Assembly: GCF_009762795.1 (NCBI RefSeq)
Contig: NZ_CP046400.1
Span: 1,217,501-1,281,500 of the forward strand
DNA: 64,000 bases
DNA from: Pseudodesulfovibrio cashew
GTDB lineage: Bacteria > Desulfobacterota > Desulfovibrionia > Desulfovibrionales > Desulfovibrionaceae
Direction: 5' to 3'
Positions 53,715-62,303 of the stretch are shown here, piece after piece; the stretch's first letter is position 1; each line of letters starts with the position of its first letter. The position numbers and the translations under genes are program-made. The notes beneath the pieces were generated by a model that did not search any database, was not told the DNA's origin, and was given only the letters and a program-made list of their open reading frames with translations.

Positions 53715-54254
53715 ATGAAACGGGTATTCTTGATGTTGGTTGCGGCGTTGGTGCTCTGCACGGCGTCCACGGCACTGGCCGAGGGCGACTCAATTCTGTC
53801 CGAGATCCGGGGCGGCATCTACGCGCATGACATCAGCTTCTGGAGCTTTCACCGTGAGGACGGGCCCGACGTCAACGCGGAGCTGCTTTTCGTCTCCCCC
53901 GAATTCCTCAAGGTGTTGTGGGCTCCGCGTCCCCACGTCGGCGTGACCATCAACACCGCGGGCGACACCTCCCACGCCTACGGCGGCCTGACCTGGGAAT
54001 ACGACCTGCCTGCCGGATTCTTCGTGGACGGCAGCCTCGGCCTCTCCGCGCACAACGGCCACCTCGACACAGACAACAGCAAGCGCAAGTCTCTGGGCTC
54101 GCCCGTGCTCTTCCGCGTGGGCGCCGCGCTCGGTTACAACTTTACGGAAAGGTGGAACGTCTCCGTTCAGTACGAACACATGTCCAACGCCTACATCGCC
54201 AACCCCAACGAGGGGATGGACAACGTGGGGTTGCGTCTGGGCTACCGTTTCTAG
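53715..54254 (+). CDS. pagL: PagL-type lipid A 3-O-deacylase
   Basis: A 179-residue outer-membrane beta-barrel protein with signal peptide (cut near ALAE, residue 23). The C-terminal motif EHMSNAYIANPNEGMDN carries the PagL catalytic His155 and Ser157, and the protein ends in Phe (LGYRF) as outer-membrane barrels do. PagL removes the 3-O acyl chain from lipid A. The acidic partner of the catalytic triad is expected in the NEGMDN stretch. GAGGTGA precedes the ATG. It is monocistronic between a hypothetical gene and mutM. Confidence 0.85.
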   Translation: MKRVFLMLVAALVLCTASTALAEGDSILSEIRGGIYAHDISFWSFHREDGPDVNAELLFVSPEFLKVLWAPRPHVGVTINTAGDTSHAYGGLTWEYDLPAGFFVDGSLGLSAHNGHLDTDNSKRKSLGSPVLFRVGAALGYNFTERWNVSVQYEHMSNAYIANPNEGMDNVGLRLGYRF

Positions 54255-54346
54255 TCCCTGGTATGCGTCGGGTGCGCGAGTTTCCGCGTCATTTGCTCCA
54301 CGCATTGTTTCTTTTCTCCACCCCGGTTTTCGGGTAGTTGAGGGAC

Positions 54347-55162
54347 ATGCCTGAACTGCCCGAAGTGGAAGTCATCGCCCGGGGCCTCAACGCCACCCTG
54401 TGCGGACGGACCATCCGTTCCGTGGACCACCTGGACCTCACCCGCCAGAGCGATCCGGCGGAGGTGCTCTGTTCCCGTCTGCCGGGCCGGACCGTTGTGC
54501 GCGTCTACCGCCGGGCCAAGGTCTTGCTGGTGGAGCTCTCGGATGGCGTGACCCTGGCCTTTCATCTAAAGATGACCGGACGGGTCGTGCACGGTCCCAT
54601 GCGGAAGCCGGGCAGGCATGACCGACTGTTCCTGGCGCTGGACGACGGTTCGCTGCTCTCCTTTGCGGACATGCGGCGGTTCGGCTATGTGCGCGCCATG
54701 ACGGCAGGTGAGCTGGCGGAGTGGGGTTTTTTGCTGCGTTGCGGCCCGGAGCCGCTGGAGACCGCACCAGAGGTGCTGGCCGATCGCATCGCCGGGCGGA
54801 AGTCCGCCATCAAGGCGTTGTTGCTTAACCAGAGCGTGGTGGCGGGTGTGGGCAACATTTATGCGGATGAGTCCCTGTACCGGGCGGGCATCCACCCGCA
54901 GGCCAGGGCGGACCGCCTCAGCCGGGGGCGCGCCTTGAAGCTCTTTACGGAACTCCAGGCGGTGCTGCGCCAGGCCATTAGCGAGAACGGCAGTTCCATC
55001 CGCGATTACGTCAACGCCAGCGGTGACGCCGGAGCGTTCCAGAACAGCTTCAACGTGTACGGCAAGGGCGGCGGCAAGTGCCCGGAGTGTGGCGCGCCAT
55101 TACAGACCGAAAAGGTGGCCGGTCGAACTTCCACCTTCTGTCCTCGTTGCCAGAAGCGGTAG
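54347..55162 (+). CDS. mutM: formamidopyrimidine-DNA glycosylase
   Basis: A 271-residue Fpg/MutM that removes 8-oxoguanine and formamidopyrimidines. The N-terminal MPELPEVEV gives the catalytic Pro2 and Glu3 and fixes ATG 54347. The ADMRRFGYV and LNQSVVAGVGNIYADESL blocks follow. The C-terminal zinc finger is intact (CPECGAPL...CPRC). It stands alone, upstream of a non-coding repeat region. Confidence 0.95.
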   Translation: MPELPEVEVIARGLNATLCGRTIRSVDHLDLTRQSDPAEVLCSRLPGRTVVRVYRRAKVLLVELSDGVTLAFHLKMTGRVVHGPMRKPGRHDRLFLALDDGSLLSFADMRRFGYVRAMTAGELAEWGFLLRCGPEPLETAPEVLADRIAGRKSAIKALLLNQSVVAGVGNIYADESLYRAGIHPQARADRLSRGRALKLFTELQAVLRQAISENGSSIRDYVNASGDAGAFQNSFNVYGKGGGKCPECGAPLQTEKVAGRTSTFCPRCQKR

Positions 55163-55590
55163 GCAGGTGAATATAGTGTCTACATGGCAGCCCGGGTTGT
55201 CTGTCAGGCCAACAAAGAGAGGACCCGCGCCGCATGCGCAGCAAGGGGATGCAAGGGCGCTAGTCCTGTCGCTGCTGTCGGTATCTCTAAGACCGAACAA
55301 GTTCGGCCTAAGATCTGCCGCCCGCCGGAGGCGAAATCACCTGAAGATAGGCGCGAAACGGCCATCCTCTTCGGATTTTGCCACACCACAAGCTGCCGAT
55401 GGAACTCCTGCTAGGATCGGAGGCCGGGCTTTACACCCCCTGCCGCCAGCCAATATGTTCATGCACCCCTGAAAAAAGTCCCGAGAGATGCCGGGGAGTT
55501 GCCAATTTTCTGCATAAGCACTAGAGAAAGTCTGGAACAACAGGTGGCCCCGAACCGGGGATTTGGGCAATCGGAAAGCTACCGGATGGT
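55163..55590. other. non-coding interval with family B repeat
   Basis: No gene is supported in this 428-bp gap before murJ. It contains the second copy of the family B repeat and otherwise unremarkable sequence; the stretch 55500-55580 has no clear promoter. A tRNA was looked for and not found. Confidence 0.5.
55237..55360. repeat. intergenic hairpin repeat, family B copy 2
   Basis: It starts with GCAAGGGGATGCAAGGG (55241-55257) and ends with a 30-base block (55321-55350) that matches copy 1 (4850-4879) at 28 positions. Between them lies an extra 60-base insert with a hairpin CCGAAC-AA-GTTCGG (55293-55306), flanked by partly paired TCTAAG/CTAAGA arms. The simple stem of copy 1 is therefore replaced here. 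Confidence 0.6.
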
Positions 55591-55593
55591 GTG

Positions 55594-57138
55594 ATGAACA
55601 AGCACGGAAAGGCCATAGCCAGCAACGCCGCCGTTGTGGCGGGAGCGACCCTGATTTCCCGGATACTGGGATTCGTCAGGGACGTCATCGTGGCCTTCGC
55701 TTTGGGCGCGGGGCTCTTTGCCGACGCCTTTTTCGTGGCCTTCCGCATTCCCAACCTGCTGCGGCGGCTGTTCGGTGAGGGCTCGCTGACCATGGCCTTC
55801 ATTCCGGTCTATTCACGTATTCGGGAAGAGGAGGGCGAAGAGGCGGCCCAGGCCATGGCTCGTTCGGCCATGATCTGGCTCGGGGTGATCCTGACGGGCA
55901 TCACCGTGCTGGTCGAGCTGCTGGCGAGTCCGCTGACCATGGCTATCGCCCCCGGCTTCACCAAGAACCCGGAGCAGTTCCGGGTCACGGTGGATCTGGT
56001 CCGCATCTGCTTCCCCTACGCCATCTTTATCTGCTCCGTGGCCCTGTGCATGGGTATCCTTAACTCGCGCAACCATTTCCTGGCCCCGGCCCTGGCCCCC
56101 ACGGTGCTCAATGTGGCTCTGATCGGCTCGGCCCTGACCGGCTACTTCCTCGGCTGGAACGTGGCCTACGCCATGGCCTGGGGCGTACTGCTCGGCGGCG
56201 TGGGCCAGTGGCTGCTGCAACAGCCCTTTTTGCGCCGCACCGGCTTTACCTGGCGCGGCGCGTGGTCCTGGCGCAACAAGGGAGTGGCCCGGATGGGGCT
56301 GCTCATGCTGCCTACGGTCTTCGGGGCCGCAGTCTACCAGATCAATATTCTGCTCTCCACGCTCCTGGCCTCGTTCCTGCCAGTGGGCTCGGTCTCCTAC
56401 CTTTATTACGCGGACAGGCTGGTCCAGTTTCCCCTCGGGGTATTCGGCATCGCGGTTTCCACTGCGGCCCTGCCCAGCCTGGCCAAGCTGGCCGCCCGGC
56501 GCGAGATGGAGGAATTCGACTCGGCCCTTTCCGCCTCCCTGGGGCTGACGCTGTTCATCGCTCTGCCGTCCGCTGCCGGACTTATCGCCCTGGCTTCGCC
56601 GGTCATCGCATTGCTTTTCGAGCGTGGGGCATTCTCGCCCGAGGCCGTATCAGCCACGGCATCGGCCCTGGTTGCTTACAGCGCGGGGCTGCCCTTCATC
56701 GCCCTGTCGCGTCCCCTCGTGGCGGCGTTCTACGCCCTGGAGGACACCCGTACACCGGTGAAGATCGCTGCGGTCTGCCTGGTGGCCAACGTGGGGTTGG
56801 GAGTCTGGCTCATGCAGCCCATGGCCCATGTGGGGCTCGCCCTGGCCGTAAGCTTTTCCTCGCTGCTCAACTTCGTGCTGCTGTTCGTCCTGCTCTCGCG
56901 CAAGCGGGGCGGCCGGGTCATGTCTTTCGCGTCCTGCATCAAATCACTGGTTCTCAGTGCGGGCGTCGGAGTAGGCGCGTGGTTCACGGCATCCCTGCAC
57001 CCGTGGTGGCTGCTGCTTATTCCGGGCTGGGTGGTCCTGTATATAGCCGGCGGTTCCCTCTTGCGCATGGAAGAGGCGCGCCTGTTCACCGCCGCGCTCG
57101 GTTCGCGGCTGCGCAGGCGCAGGGAGGGCAAGGCGTGA
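55594..57138 (+). CDS. murJ: lipid II flippase MurJ (MviN)
   Basis: A 514-residue inner-membrane protein with about 13-14 helices. The MurJ family N-terminus (ATLISRILGFVRDVIVAFALGAG, FRIPNLLRRLFGEGSLTMAFIPVY) is unmistakable. It flips lipid II for peptidoglycan synthesis. The start is ATG 55594 or the adjacent GTG 55591. It overlaps the next gene by four bases (GTGA), so the methyltransferase is translationally coupled to it. Confidence 0.94.
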   Translation: MNKHGKAIASNAAVVAGATLISRILGFVRDVIVAFALGAGLFADAFFVAFRIPNLLRRLFGEGSLTMAFIPVYSRIREEEGEEAAQAMARSAMIWLGVILTGITVLVELLASPLTMAIAPGFTKNPEQFRVTVDLVRICFPYAIFICSVALCMGILNSRNHFLAPALAPTVLNVALIGSALTGYFLGWNVAYAMAWGVLLGGVGQWLLQQPFLRRTGFTWRGAWSWRNKGVARMGLLMLPTVFGAAVYQINILLSTLLASFLPVGSVSYLYYADRLVQFPLGVFGIAVSTAALPSLAKLAARREMEEFDSALSASLGLTLFIALPSAAGLIALASPVIALLFERGAFSPEAVSATASALVAYSAGLPFIALSRPLVAAFYALEDTRTPVKIAAVCLVANVGLGVWLMQPMAHVGLALAVSFSSLLNFVLLFVLLSRKRGGRVMSFASCIKSLVLSAGVGVGAWFTASLHPWWLLLIPGWVVLYIAGGSLLRMEEARLFTAALGSRLRRRREGKA

Positions 57139-57902
57139 CCGGAGTCGATACCAAGGCCGTGCTGGAACGGCGTGAGTTTTTTCCCCGAGGCATGATTCAG
57201 CCGGAGGGCGGTTATCGCTTTTCCCTGGACTCGCTGCTCCTGGCCTGCTTCGCCCGGCCTGGACGTCGGCACGTGGGCGTGGACCTGGGCTGCGGCTGCG
57301 GCGTCGTCGGTCTGGCCTTGCTCCTGCGCGAGCCGGGGGTGACCGTTACTGGCGTTGAAATCGACACCCAGTCCATCGAGGCGGCAGCGGCTAATGCCGA
57401 TAGCTTGCTCCTTTCCGGTAAGTTTTCGGTAATGCAGGGTGACGTGGGCTCATGGAGGCCGGAGAAGGTGGTGGATTTCGTGGTGGCCAACCCGCCATAC
57501 CGTGAGCTGGGGCGGGGTAGGGTGAGTCGTGGCGACAGCCGTGCGACCGCTCGTTTCGAAGACCGGGGGAGTTTCGCAGGGTTTGCCCGGTGCGCCGCCG
57601 TGGCCTTGAAAACGCGGGGCAAGTTCTCCTTTGTTCACATTCCGGAGCGGTTGCCCGCCCTCATGGCCGCGCTGCACGCCAACGGTCTGGAGCCAAAACG
57701 CATGCGGCTGGTTCACGGGCGTGTGGACGAGCCCGCGCGCATGGTGCTCATGGAGACGGTCAAGGCAGGCGGCAGCGGTCTGAAGGTGGAAGCGCCGCTC
57801 ATTCTGCATGAAGGCAGGGGAAAAGAGACCAGGCTGACGCGAGAGGTAATTGAATTTTGTCCTTTTTTGGACTGCAATCCCGGCACGGAGGAAACAGCGT
57901 GA
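57135..57902 (+). CDS. TrmN6-like SAM-dependent methyltransferase
   Basis: A 255-residue class I methyltransferase. The SAM loop VGVDLGCGCGVVGLALL is at about residues 50-66. The NPPY motif is in FVVANPPYREL and is typical of enzymes that methylate exocyclic amino groups. The N-terminal RREFFPRGMIQPEGGYRFSLDSLLLACF is typical of the TrmN6 (tRNA1-Val A37 N6) family, also called YfiC. The GTG start at 57135 overlaps murJ, with GGAGGG upstream. The exact target base is inferred from family likeness only. Confidence 0.8.
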   Translation: MTGVDTKAVLERREFFPRGMIQPEGGYRFSLDSLLLACFARPGRRHVGVDLGCGCGVVGLALLLREPGVTVTGVEIDTQSIEAAAANADSLLLSGKFSVMQGDVGSWRPEKVVDFVVANPPYRELGRGRVSRGDSRATARFEDRGSFAGFARCAAVALKTRGKFSFVHIPERLPALMAALHANGLEPKRMRLVHGRVDEPARMVLMETVKAGGSGLKVEAPLILHEGRGKETRLTREVIEFCPFLDCNPGTEETA

Positions 57903-58801
57903 GCGAGTACATCCGGAAAAGAGTTGAGGAGCTGTTCGGCGGCGGACAGTTGTATTGCGCCGAAACGGTGCTGGGGCTCATCGCGGAGGCAGGAGGCAGG
58001 GAGGCCAAGGACGTCGTGCCTCTGGCCACCGGATTCTGCAGTGGCGCGGCAAGGACCTGCGGTCAATGCGGGGCCGTGTCCGGCGCGATCATGGGCATCG
58101 GGCTCTTTGCCGGACGAAGCGAGCCGGGCGGCGATTACGAACCATGCTATGCCCTGGTGCAGGAGTTCCTGTCGCGCTTCAATGCGGCGTTCGGGTCCAT
58201 CAACTGCCTGGAACTGACCGGGTGCGACTTCGCCTCCGAAGCGGACCGGGAGCGGTTCAAGGAAGAGCGGATCGTGGTCAAGTGCTTCAACTACGCCGTG
58301 ACCGCCGTCGACATGGCGCTCACCCTGTTGCGGGAGGAAGGCTACCTGCCGGAACGGGAGGATTTCATTCGCTCCAGGCTGGCCCCTTGCGGCCTGTCCT
58401 GCGGAAGCTGCCTCGCCTTTGCAGGTGGGCCTATCCAGCGGCATGCCAAGGCGCTGCAAGCATTGCTGGGCGAGAATTTCGCTGCCTATGCCAAGCGCTT
58501 TGAGGGTATGAATCCGGTTTTTGAGAACTACAGTCAGTTCGAGGTGTTGCTGGGTTTCCTCGGCCAGGGAAGCTGCTCCGGCTGCCGCGAGCAGGGGTGT
58601 CTGTTCCTCCAGTGCAAGGTCCCGGCATGCTGCCGCGAGCACAGGGTGGACTATTGTCACCAGTGCGAGGAATTCCCCTGTGATGTTCACGGCATGCCCG
58701 AAGGCCTTGCCGAGCGCTGGCGGATCAATAATGAAAAGATGCGGGAACTGGGCGTTGCGACGTGGTACCAAGGGTGTTGCGTCAGGCCGCGATATCCCTG
58801 A
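57899..58801 (+). CDS. C_GCAxxG_C_C / DUF3795 two-domain cysteine-rich protein
   Basis: A 300-residue protein with two cysteine-rich modules. Residues 1-145 fit the C_GCAxxG_C_C family (CAETVLGL, TGFCSGAARTCGQCGAVSGAIMGIG, then further Cys). Residues 155-300 fit DUF3795-type zinc or iron-sulfur-like regions (APCGLSCGSCLAF, CSGCREQGCLFLQCKVPACC, YCHQCEEFPC). The GTG start at 57899 overlaps the methyltransferase stop, and GGAGGAAA lies seven bases upstream. The cytoplasmic protein likely binds a metal or iron-sulfur cluster; its function is unknown. It completes the murJ-trmN6-like operon. Confidence 0.78.
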   Translation: MSEYIRKRVEELFGGGQLYCAETVLGLIAEAGGREAKDVVPLATGFCSGAARTCGQCGAVSGAIMGIGLFAGRSEPGGDYEPCYALVQEFLSRFNAAFGSINCLELTGCDFASEADRERFKEERIVVKCFNYAVTAVDMALTLLREEGYLPEREDFIRSRLAPCGLSCGSCLAFAGGPIQRHAKALQALLGENFAAYAKRFEGMNPVFENYSQFEVLLGFLGQGSCSGCREQGCLFLQCKVPACCREHRVDYCHQCEEFPCDVHGMPEGLAERWRINNEKMRELGVATWYQGCCVRPRYP

Positions 58802-58866
58802 CCGCCTGCCATATTGAATTACTATAAGGCAAGTAAAGCAGTTGGTTAACAATAACCGATAAGTGT

Positions 58867-60216
58867 ATGATAACCAGGATTGTTCTCAAGGATTTCATGG
58901 CTCATGCCGACACTGAGCTGGAGCTCGGACCCGGCATCAATGCTCTGACAGGTCCCAACAACACGGGCAAGTCCGCCATCGTGGAGGCCTTGCGATGCGT
59001 GGCCACCAACCCGATCCCGCGCCACTATATTCGGCACGGGGCCAAGGAGGCGCGGGTCACTGTGGAGCTGGAGGACGGCACCCGCATCGTCTGGGTTCGG
59101 AAAAAACGCTCCTCGGGGTATGAGCTTTGGGCACCAGGCGCGGAAGAACCGGTGGAATACTGGAAATTCGGCCGCAAACCGCCCGAGGACGTCTTGGCCG
59201 CGCTCCGACTGGACCTGGTGGAGCTGGAGGGGGAGAACAAGGATCCTGTTGACGTACATGTGGGCAACCAGCGCGACCCGGTCTTCCTGCTCAACCAGCC
59301 CAAGTCCGACGCCGCCGCGTTTTTTGCCGCGTCCACGGAGTCGGCCCACCTGTTGGCCATGCAGAACCTGCTCAAGCGGAAAACTCAGGATGCGAAGCGC
59401 CGGGAACGGGAGCTCCAGGCGCGGTTGACCGCCATCGAAACCGAAATGGAGCGGTTTTCCCTGTTGCCGGACATCGCGTTGCACCTGGAAACGGCCCGTG
59501 AACTGGAGTCGACAGCAAAGGAACTTCAAGTCGCTGTTCCCGCCCTGGAAGCGACCCTTGCCGACCATGTCACACTGACAGTCGAGCATGCCGGACTGGT
59601 TCGATGCAAGGGGGTTTTGGATACGATTACTGACGTACCGAAACTCAATGATGTAGGTGGATTAACAGAACTGCTCTCACAGTTGGAAGGAACCGGGGCG
59701 TTCCTCAATGGCGCGGCGCGAATTTCAGCAACTCTGGCCGTCCTGGCCGACCCGCCCGAGGTACACGACACCCCGCTTCTGGCCCGCTTCCACAAGGAAC
59801 TGCAAGACATTGAGGCGGCCCTGAATCTCGCTCGGAAACAGGCCGAAACCGGTCGGGCTCTATTGCCTCCCCCAGTGCCGGATGAAACGGCACAACTCGT
59901 CGCAATCCTGGACGAAATCATTGCCCACACCTATCGATCACGGCGGGAGACGCGACGGAGGGAGACGCTTCGGAGCGTTGCGGAACCTCCCGCACTCGCG
60001 GACTGCGAACCTCTCCAAGGGGTGGTGGCCGAGCTTGACGGGATCACCGGGCAATGCCGGGAGGCACAAGACCGCCTGGCAGGCTTGGAGACGGAGTTGG
60101 AGACCTTGGAGAAGCACATTCGCCACCGGCTGGATGAGCTGGGGCGGTGCCCCACCTGCGGCGGGGAGTTGAATTCCCTTGGATTCCTTGAGCGGAGGCA
60201 CGGACATGACGCTTGA
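58867..60216 (+). CDS. N-terminal half of a split Rad50/SbcC-type ATPase
   Basis: A 449-residue protein equivalent to the N-terminal half of Rad50/SbcC. It has Walker A GPNNTGKS at residues 29-36, a Q-loop-like FLLNQPKSD near 145 and long helical arms (about 165-420). A CPTC zinc-hook-like motif lies at 428-431 (CPTCGGEL) near the end. It has no Walker B, signature or H-loop, so it cannot complete an ATPase site alone; those lie in the protein encoded at 61481-62134. The gene overlaps the phosphoesterase gene by 11 bases. ATG 58867 begins MITRIVLKDFMAH, the usual Rad50-type start. The arms are short for Rad50, so a compact complex is expected. Confidence 0.8.
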   Translation: MITRIVLKDFMAHADTELELGPGINALTGPNNTGKSAIVEALRCVATNPIPRHYIRHGAKEARVTVELEDGTRIVWVRKKRSSGYELWAPGAEEPVEYWKFGRKPPEDVLAALRLDLVELEGENKDPVDVHVGNQRDPVFLLNQPKSDAAAFFAASTESAHLLAMQNLLKRKTQDAKRRERELQARLTAIETEMERFSLLPDIALHLETARELESTAKELQVAVPALEATLADHVTLTVEHAGLVRCKGVLDTITDVPKLNDVGGLTELLSQLEGTGAFLNGAARISATLAVLADPPEVHDTPLLARFHKELQDIEAALNLARKQAETGRALLPPPVPDETAQLVAILDEIIAHTYRSRRETRRRETLRSVAEPPALADCEPLQGVVAELDGITGQCREAQDRLAGLETELETLEKHIRHRLDELGRCPTCGGELNSLGFLERRHGHDA

Positions 60217-61165
60217 GCGCATCCGCGGCAACGGACTCTTCTTCATGGCCGACCCGCATCTGGCGGACATTCCGCCCGGTCAGCGGCTCGAGGGTTATCT
60301 CGATCAGATCATGATAAAGCTGGAGGCCGGACTGGCCCGTGCCAGCGAATTGGGGATGGTCACGGTCATCCTCGGAGACCTTTTTCACTGGCCCCGCGAC
60401 AACTCCAACAAGATGCTTGTGGAGTTGATCCGCATCTTCGGGGCGCGGCACGGCGACGAGCAGGTCTGGGCCCTGGTGGGAAATCACGACAAGTATCAGT
60501 CCCGGTTCACCGAAGATGTGTCCCTGGCCGTGCTCGAAGCCGCCGGAGTGATCCGGCTGATGAAGGAGGACGGCCCGCAGTTCGTGCTGGAGACCGGCGA
60601 AGGCGACGTCCTGGTCGGGGCCAGCCCGGACGGCACGCCGCTGCCCAAGGGGTACGCCCGGCAGGAGGGCGATCCAGAGACCGTACTTTGGGTGGCGCAC
60701 CATAACATCCGTTTCCCGGAGTTTCTGGACCGAGCCTACGGTATCAAGGAGCTTCCCGGTATCGACTGGCTGGTCAACGGTCATATCCATCGCCCCCAGC
60801 CGACCGTCAAGAAGGGACAAACCACCTGGGCCAACCCCGGTAATATCACCCGCCTCACCTTCACGGAGCTTTCCAAGGTCCGCGAGCCTGCCGCCGCCAT
60901 CTGGACGCCGGGCTGCGAGGAGCTGGAGAAATGGGTCGTGCCGTTCGAATCTTTTGATAAGGTCTTTCCGGATCAGGAGCTGCCGCCCCAAGATGAGAAC
61001 GCGACAGGAGAGTCCGACTACGTCAAGGGGCTGGAGCGGCTGGCCTGGCAGCGGACCAGGGAAGGCATGGGACTGAAGCAGTTTTTACAGGATAACGTTT
61101 CCCGCAAGAGCAGCGAGGGCAGGCTCATCTGGGAACTCTACGAGGAGGTCGTCAACGGTGAATAA
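60206..61165 (+). CDS. Mre11/SbcD-like metallophosphoesterase
   Basis: A 319-residue calcineurin-type metallophosphoesterase with a complete metal set: D16 and H18 (MADPHLAD), GDLFH at 57-61, GNHD at 92-95, the AHHN near 180 and the GHIH near 205. The fold and partner genes match the Mre11/SbcD nuclease, though the C-terminal part is shorter and has no obvious DNA-capping domain. ATG 60206 lies inside the end of the upstream gene, showing translational coupling. Its own end overlaps the coiled-coil gene by eight bases. It should bind the split Rad50-like ATPase. Confidence 0.82.
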   Translation: MTLERIRGNGLFFMADPHLADIPPGQRLEGYLDQIMIKLEAGLARASELGMVTVILGDLFHWPRDNSNKMLVELIRIFGARHGDEQVWALVGNHDKYQSRFTEDVSLAVLEAAGVIRLMKEDGPQFVLETGEGDVLVGASPDGTPLPKGYARQEGDPETVLWVAHHNIRFPEFLDRAYGIKELPGIDWLVNGHIHRPQPTVKKGQTTWANPGNITRLTFTELSKVREPAAAIWTPGCEELEKWVVPFESFDKVFPDQELPPQDENATGESDYVKGLERLAWQRTREGMGLKQFLQDNVSRKSSEGRLIWELYEEVVNGE

Positions 61166-61481
61166 TCACTCCAACGGAACAGGGAAAAACCAGGATGCCC
61201 AACTGGAGCAGGAGCTTAACGGCCTGCGTCGGCAGTATGAACAACTGCGGGATCAGCGGGTCCGCACGGAGCAGCAGGTGACGGATCTGACCGGCCGCCT
61301 GGAGGCGCTCAAGGCGCGCGCTGAAGCCGAATACGGCACCAGCGACCCGAAGGAACTGCAAGCGTTGCTTGAAGAAAAAAGAGAGGAAAACCGCAAGGTC
61401 GTGGCCAGCTACCGCGAGCACATCCAACAGATTCAAGCCGATCTGGCCGCCGTTGAGAGCGGGGTGGGCGGGGATAACTGA
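61158..61481 (+). CDS. small coiled-coil protein of the split Rad50 operon
   Basis: A 107-residue protein rich in Glu, Gln, Lys and Arg, with a long predicted coiled coil from about residue 15 to 95 (LEQELNGLRRQYEQLRDQRVRTEQQVTDL is its first heptads, here as a region). It has no cysteine and no catalytic motif. The GTG start at 61158 overlaps the phosphoesterase stop, and its own stop overlaps the next ATG (TGATG). It could be the missing part of the Rad50 coiled-coil arm or a bridging subunit; no family is recognised. Confidence 0.65.
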   Translation: MNNHSNGTGKNQDAQLEQELNGLRRQYEQLRDQRVRTEQQVTDLTGRLEALKARAEAEYGTSDPKELQALLEEKREENRKVVASYREHIQQIQADLAAVESGVGGDN

Positions 61482-62134
61482 TGACGACGGATGTGGCCCT
61501 GCCGGATATCCGCGAGGCGGAACGCAGCCTGGACCGTTTGGAGGCTCTCGCCGAGAGCTTGCATAACGAGCATGGGCGGGTGCGCTCCTCGCTTGGCGCC
61601 GAGCGCGAGTTTCTGGTGCTCGCGCCGGAGGCGAGGGACCGTCTCGAAGAACTGTCCAAGGCCCTGTTCGGCAAAATCCTGGACGAAGTGGAGCTTAACC
61701 TGACCCATGGCATCCGGGAGATTCTCGGCCAGGACCGCGTGGTCTTCACCGAACGGGAGGTGAAGAACAACCGCCTCCAGATTCATTTCCAGATCCAGAA
61801 CCGTGGTCGGGACGATGAGGTGGAGGATATCCTCACTGGTCAGGGCGGCTCGGTCTGCAATATCCTCTCAGTGGGGCTGCGCCTGATCGCCCTGTCGCAG
61901 CTGCCTGAAGAGCATCATCGCCGTTTCCTGGTGCTGGACGAGCAGGACTGCTGGCTCAAACCGGCGCTGGTACCGAAGTTCATGAAGATCATCAACGAGA
62001 TAGCCGACAAGCTTTCATTGCAACTTCTGGTCATTAGCCACCACCCCCTTGATCTTTTCGCCGGTGCCGCCGATCGGATTTTCGAGCTGAAGCCGGACCG
62101 GGAGCGCGGAGCGGTGGTTACCCGCGTGAAGTAG
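61481..62134 (+). CDS. C-terminal half of a split Rad50/SbcC-type ATPase
   Basis: A 217-residue protein with the ATPase elements missing from the first gene. An ABC-type signature region LTGQGGSVCNILSVG is at residues 118-132, Walker B FLVLDE at 149-154 and an H-loop histidine at 187 (LLVISHH). A helical arm spans residues 1-80. It has no Walker A, so it can only complete an ATPase site together with the 58867-60216 product. The ATG overlaps the coiled-coil gene stop. The signature is divergent from the usual LSGGE of Rad50. It ends the four-gene operon. Confidence 0.8.
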   Translation: MTTDVALPDIREAERSLDRLEALAESLHNEHGRVRSSLGAEREFLVLAPEARDRLEELSKALFGKILDEVELNLTHGIREILGQDRVVFTEREVKNNRLQIHFQIQNRGRDDEVEDILTGQGGSVCNILSVGLRLIALSQLPEEHHRRFLVLDEQDCWLKPALVPKFMKIINEIADKLSLQLLVISHHPLDLFAGAADRIFELKPDRERGAVVTRVK

Positions 62135-62303
62135 CGACCGTCGGTGCGAAACCAGACCAATGTTGCCCTGCTTTGTGCGGGGATGCTTTTATTTCCACTA
62201 TATCATGATACGGTGACGCGTCCCCGTAGACGGAAAACCTTTTGGCGCAATCCGCGCCGTTGCGTTTTGCCGCCGGGGTAGTCGGGCATACAAGGAGAAA
62301 ATT

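Noticed and set aside
55500-55590. Possible tRNA suggested by a GGTTCGGGG-like stretch on the minus strand
   Set aside because: No acceptor or anticodon stem could be folded around it.
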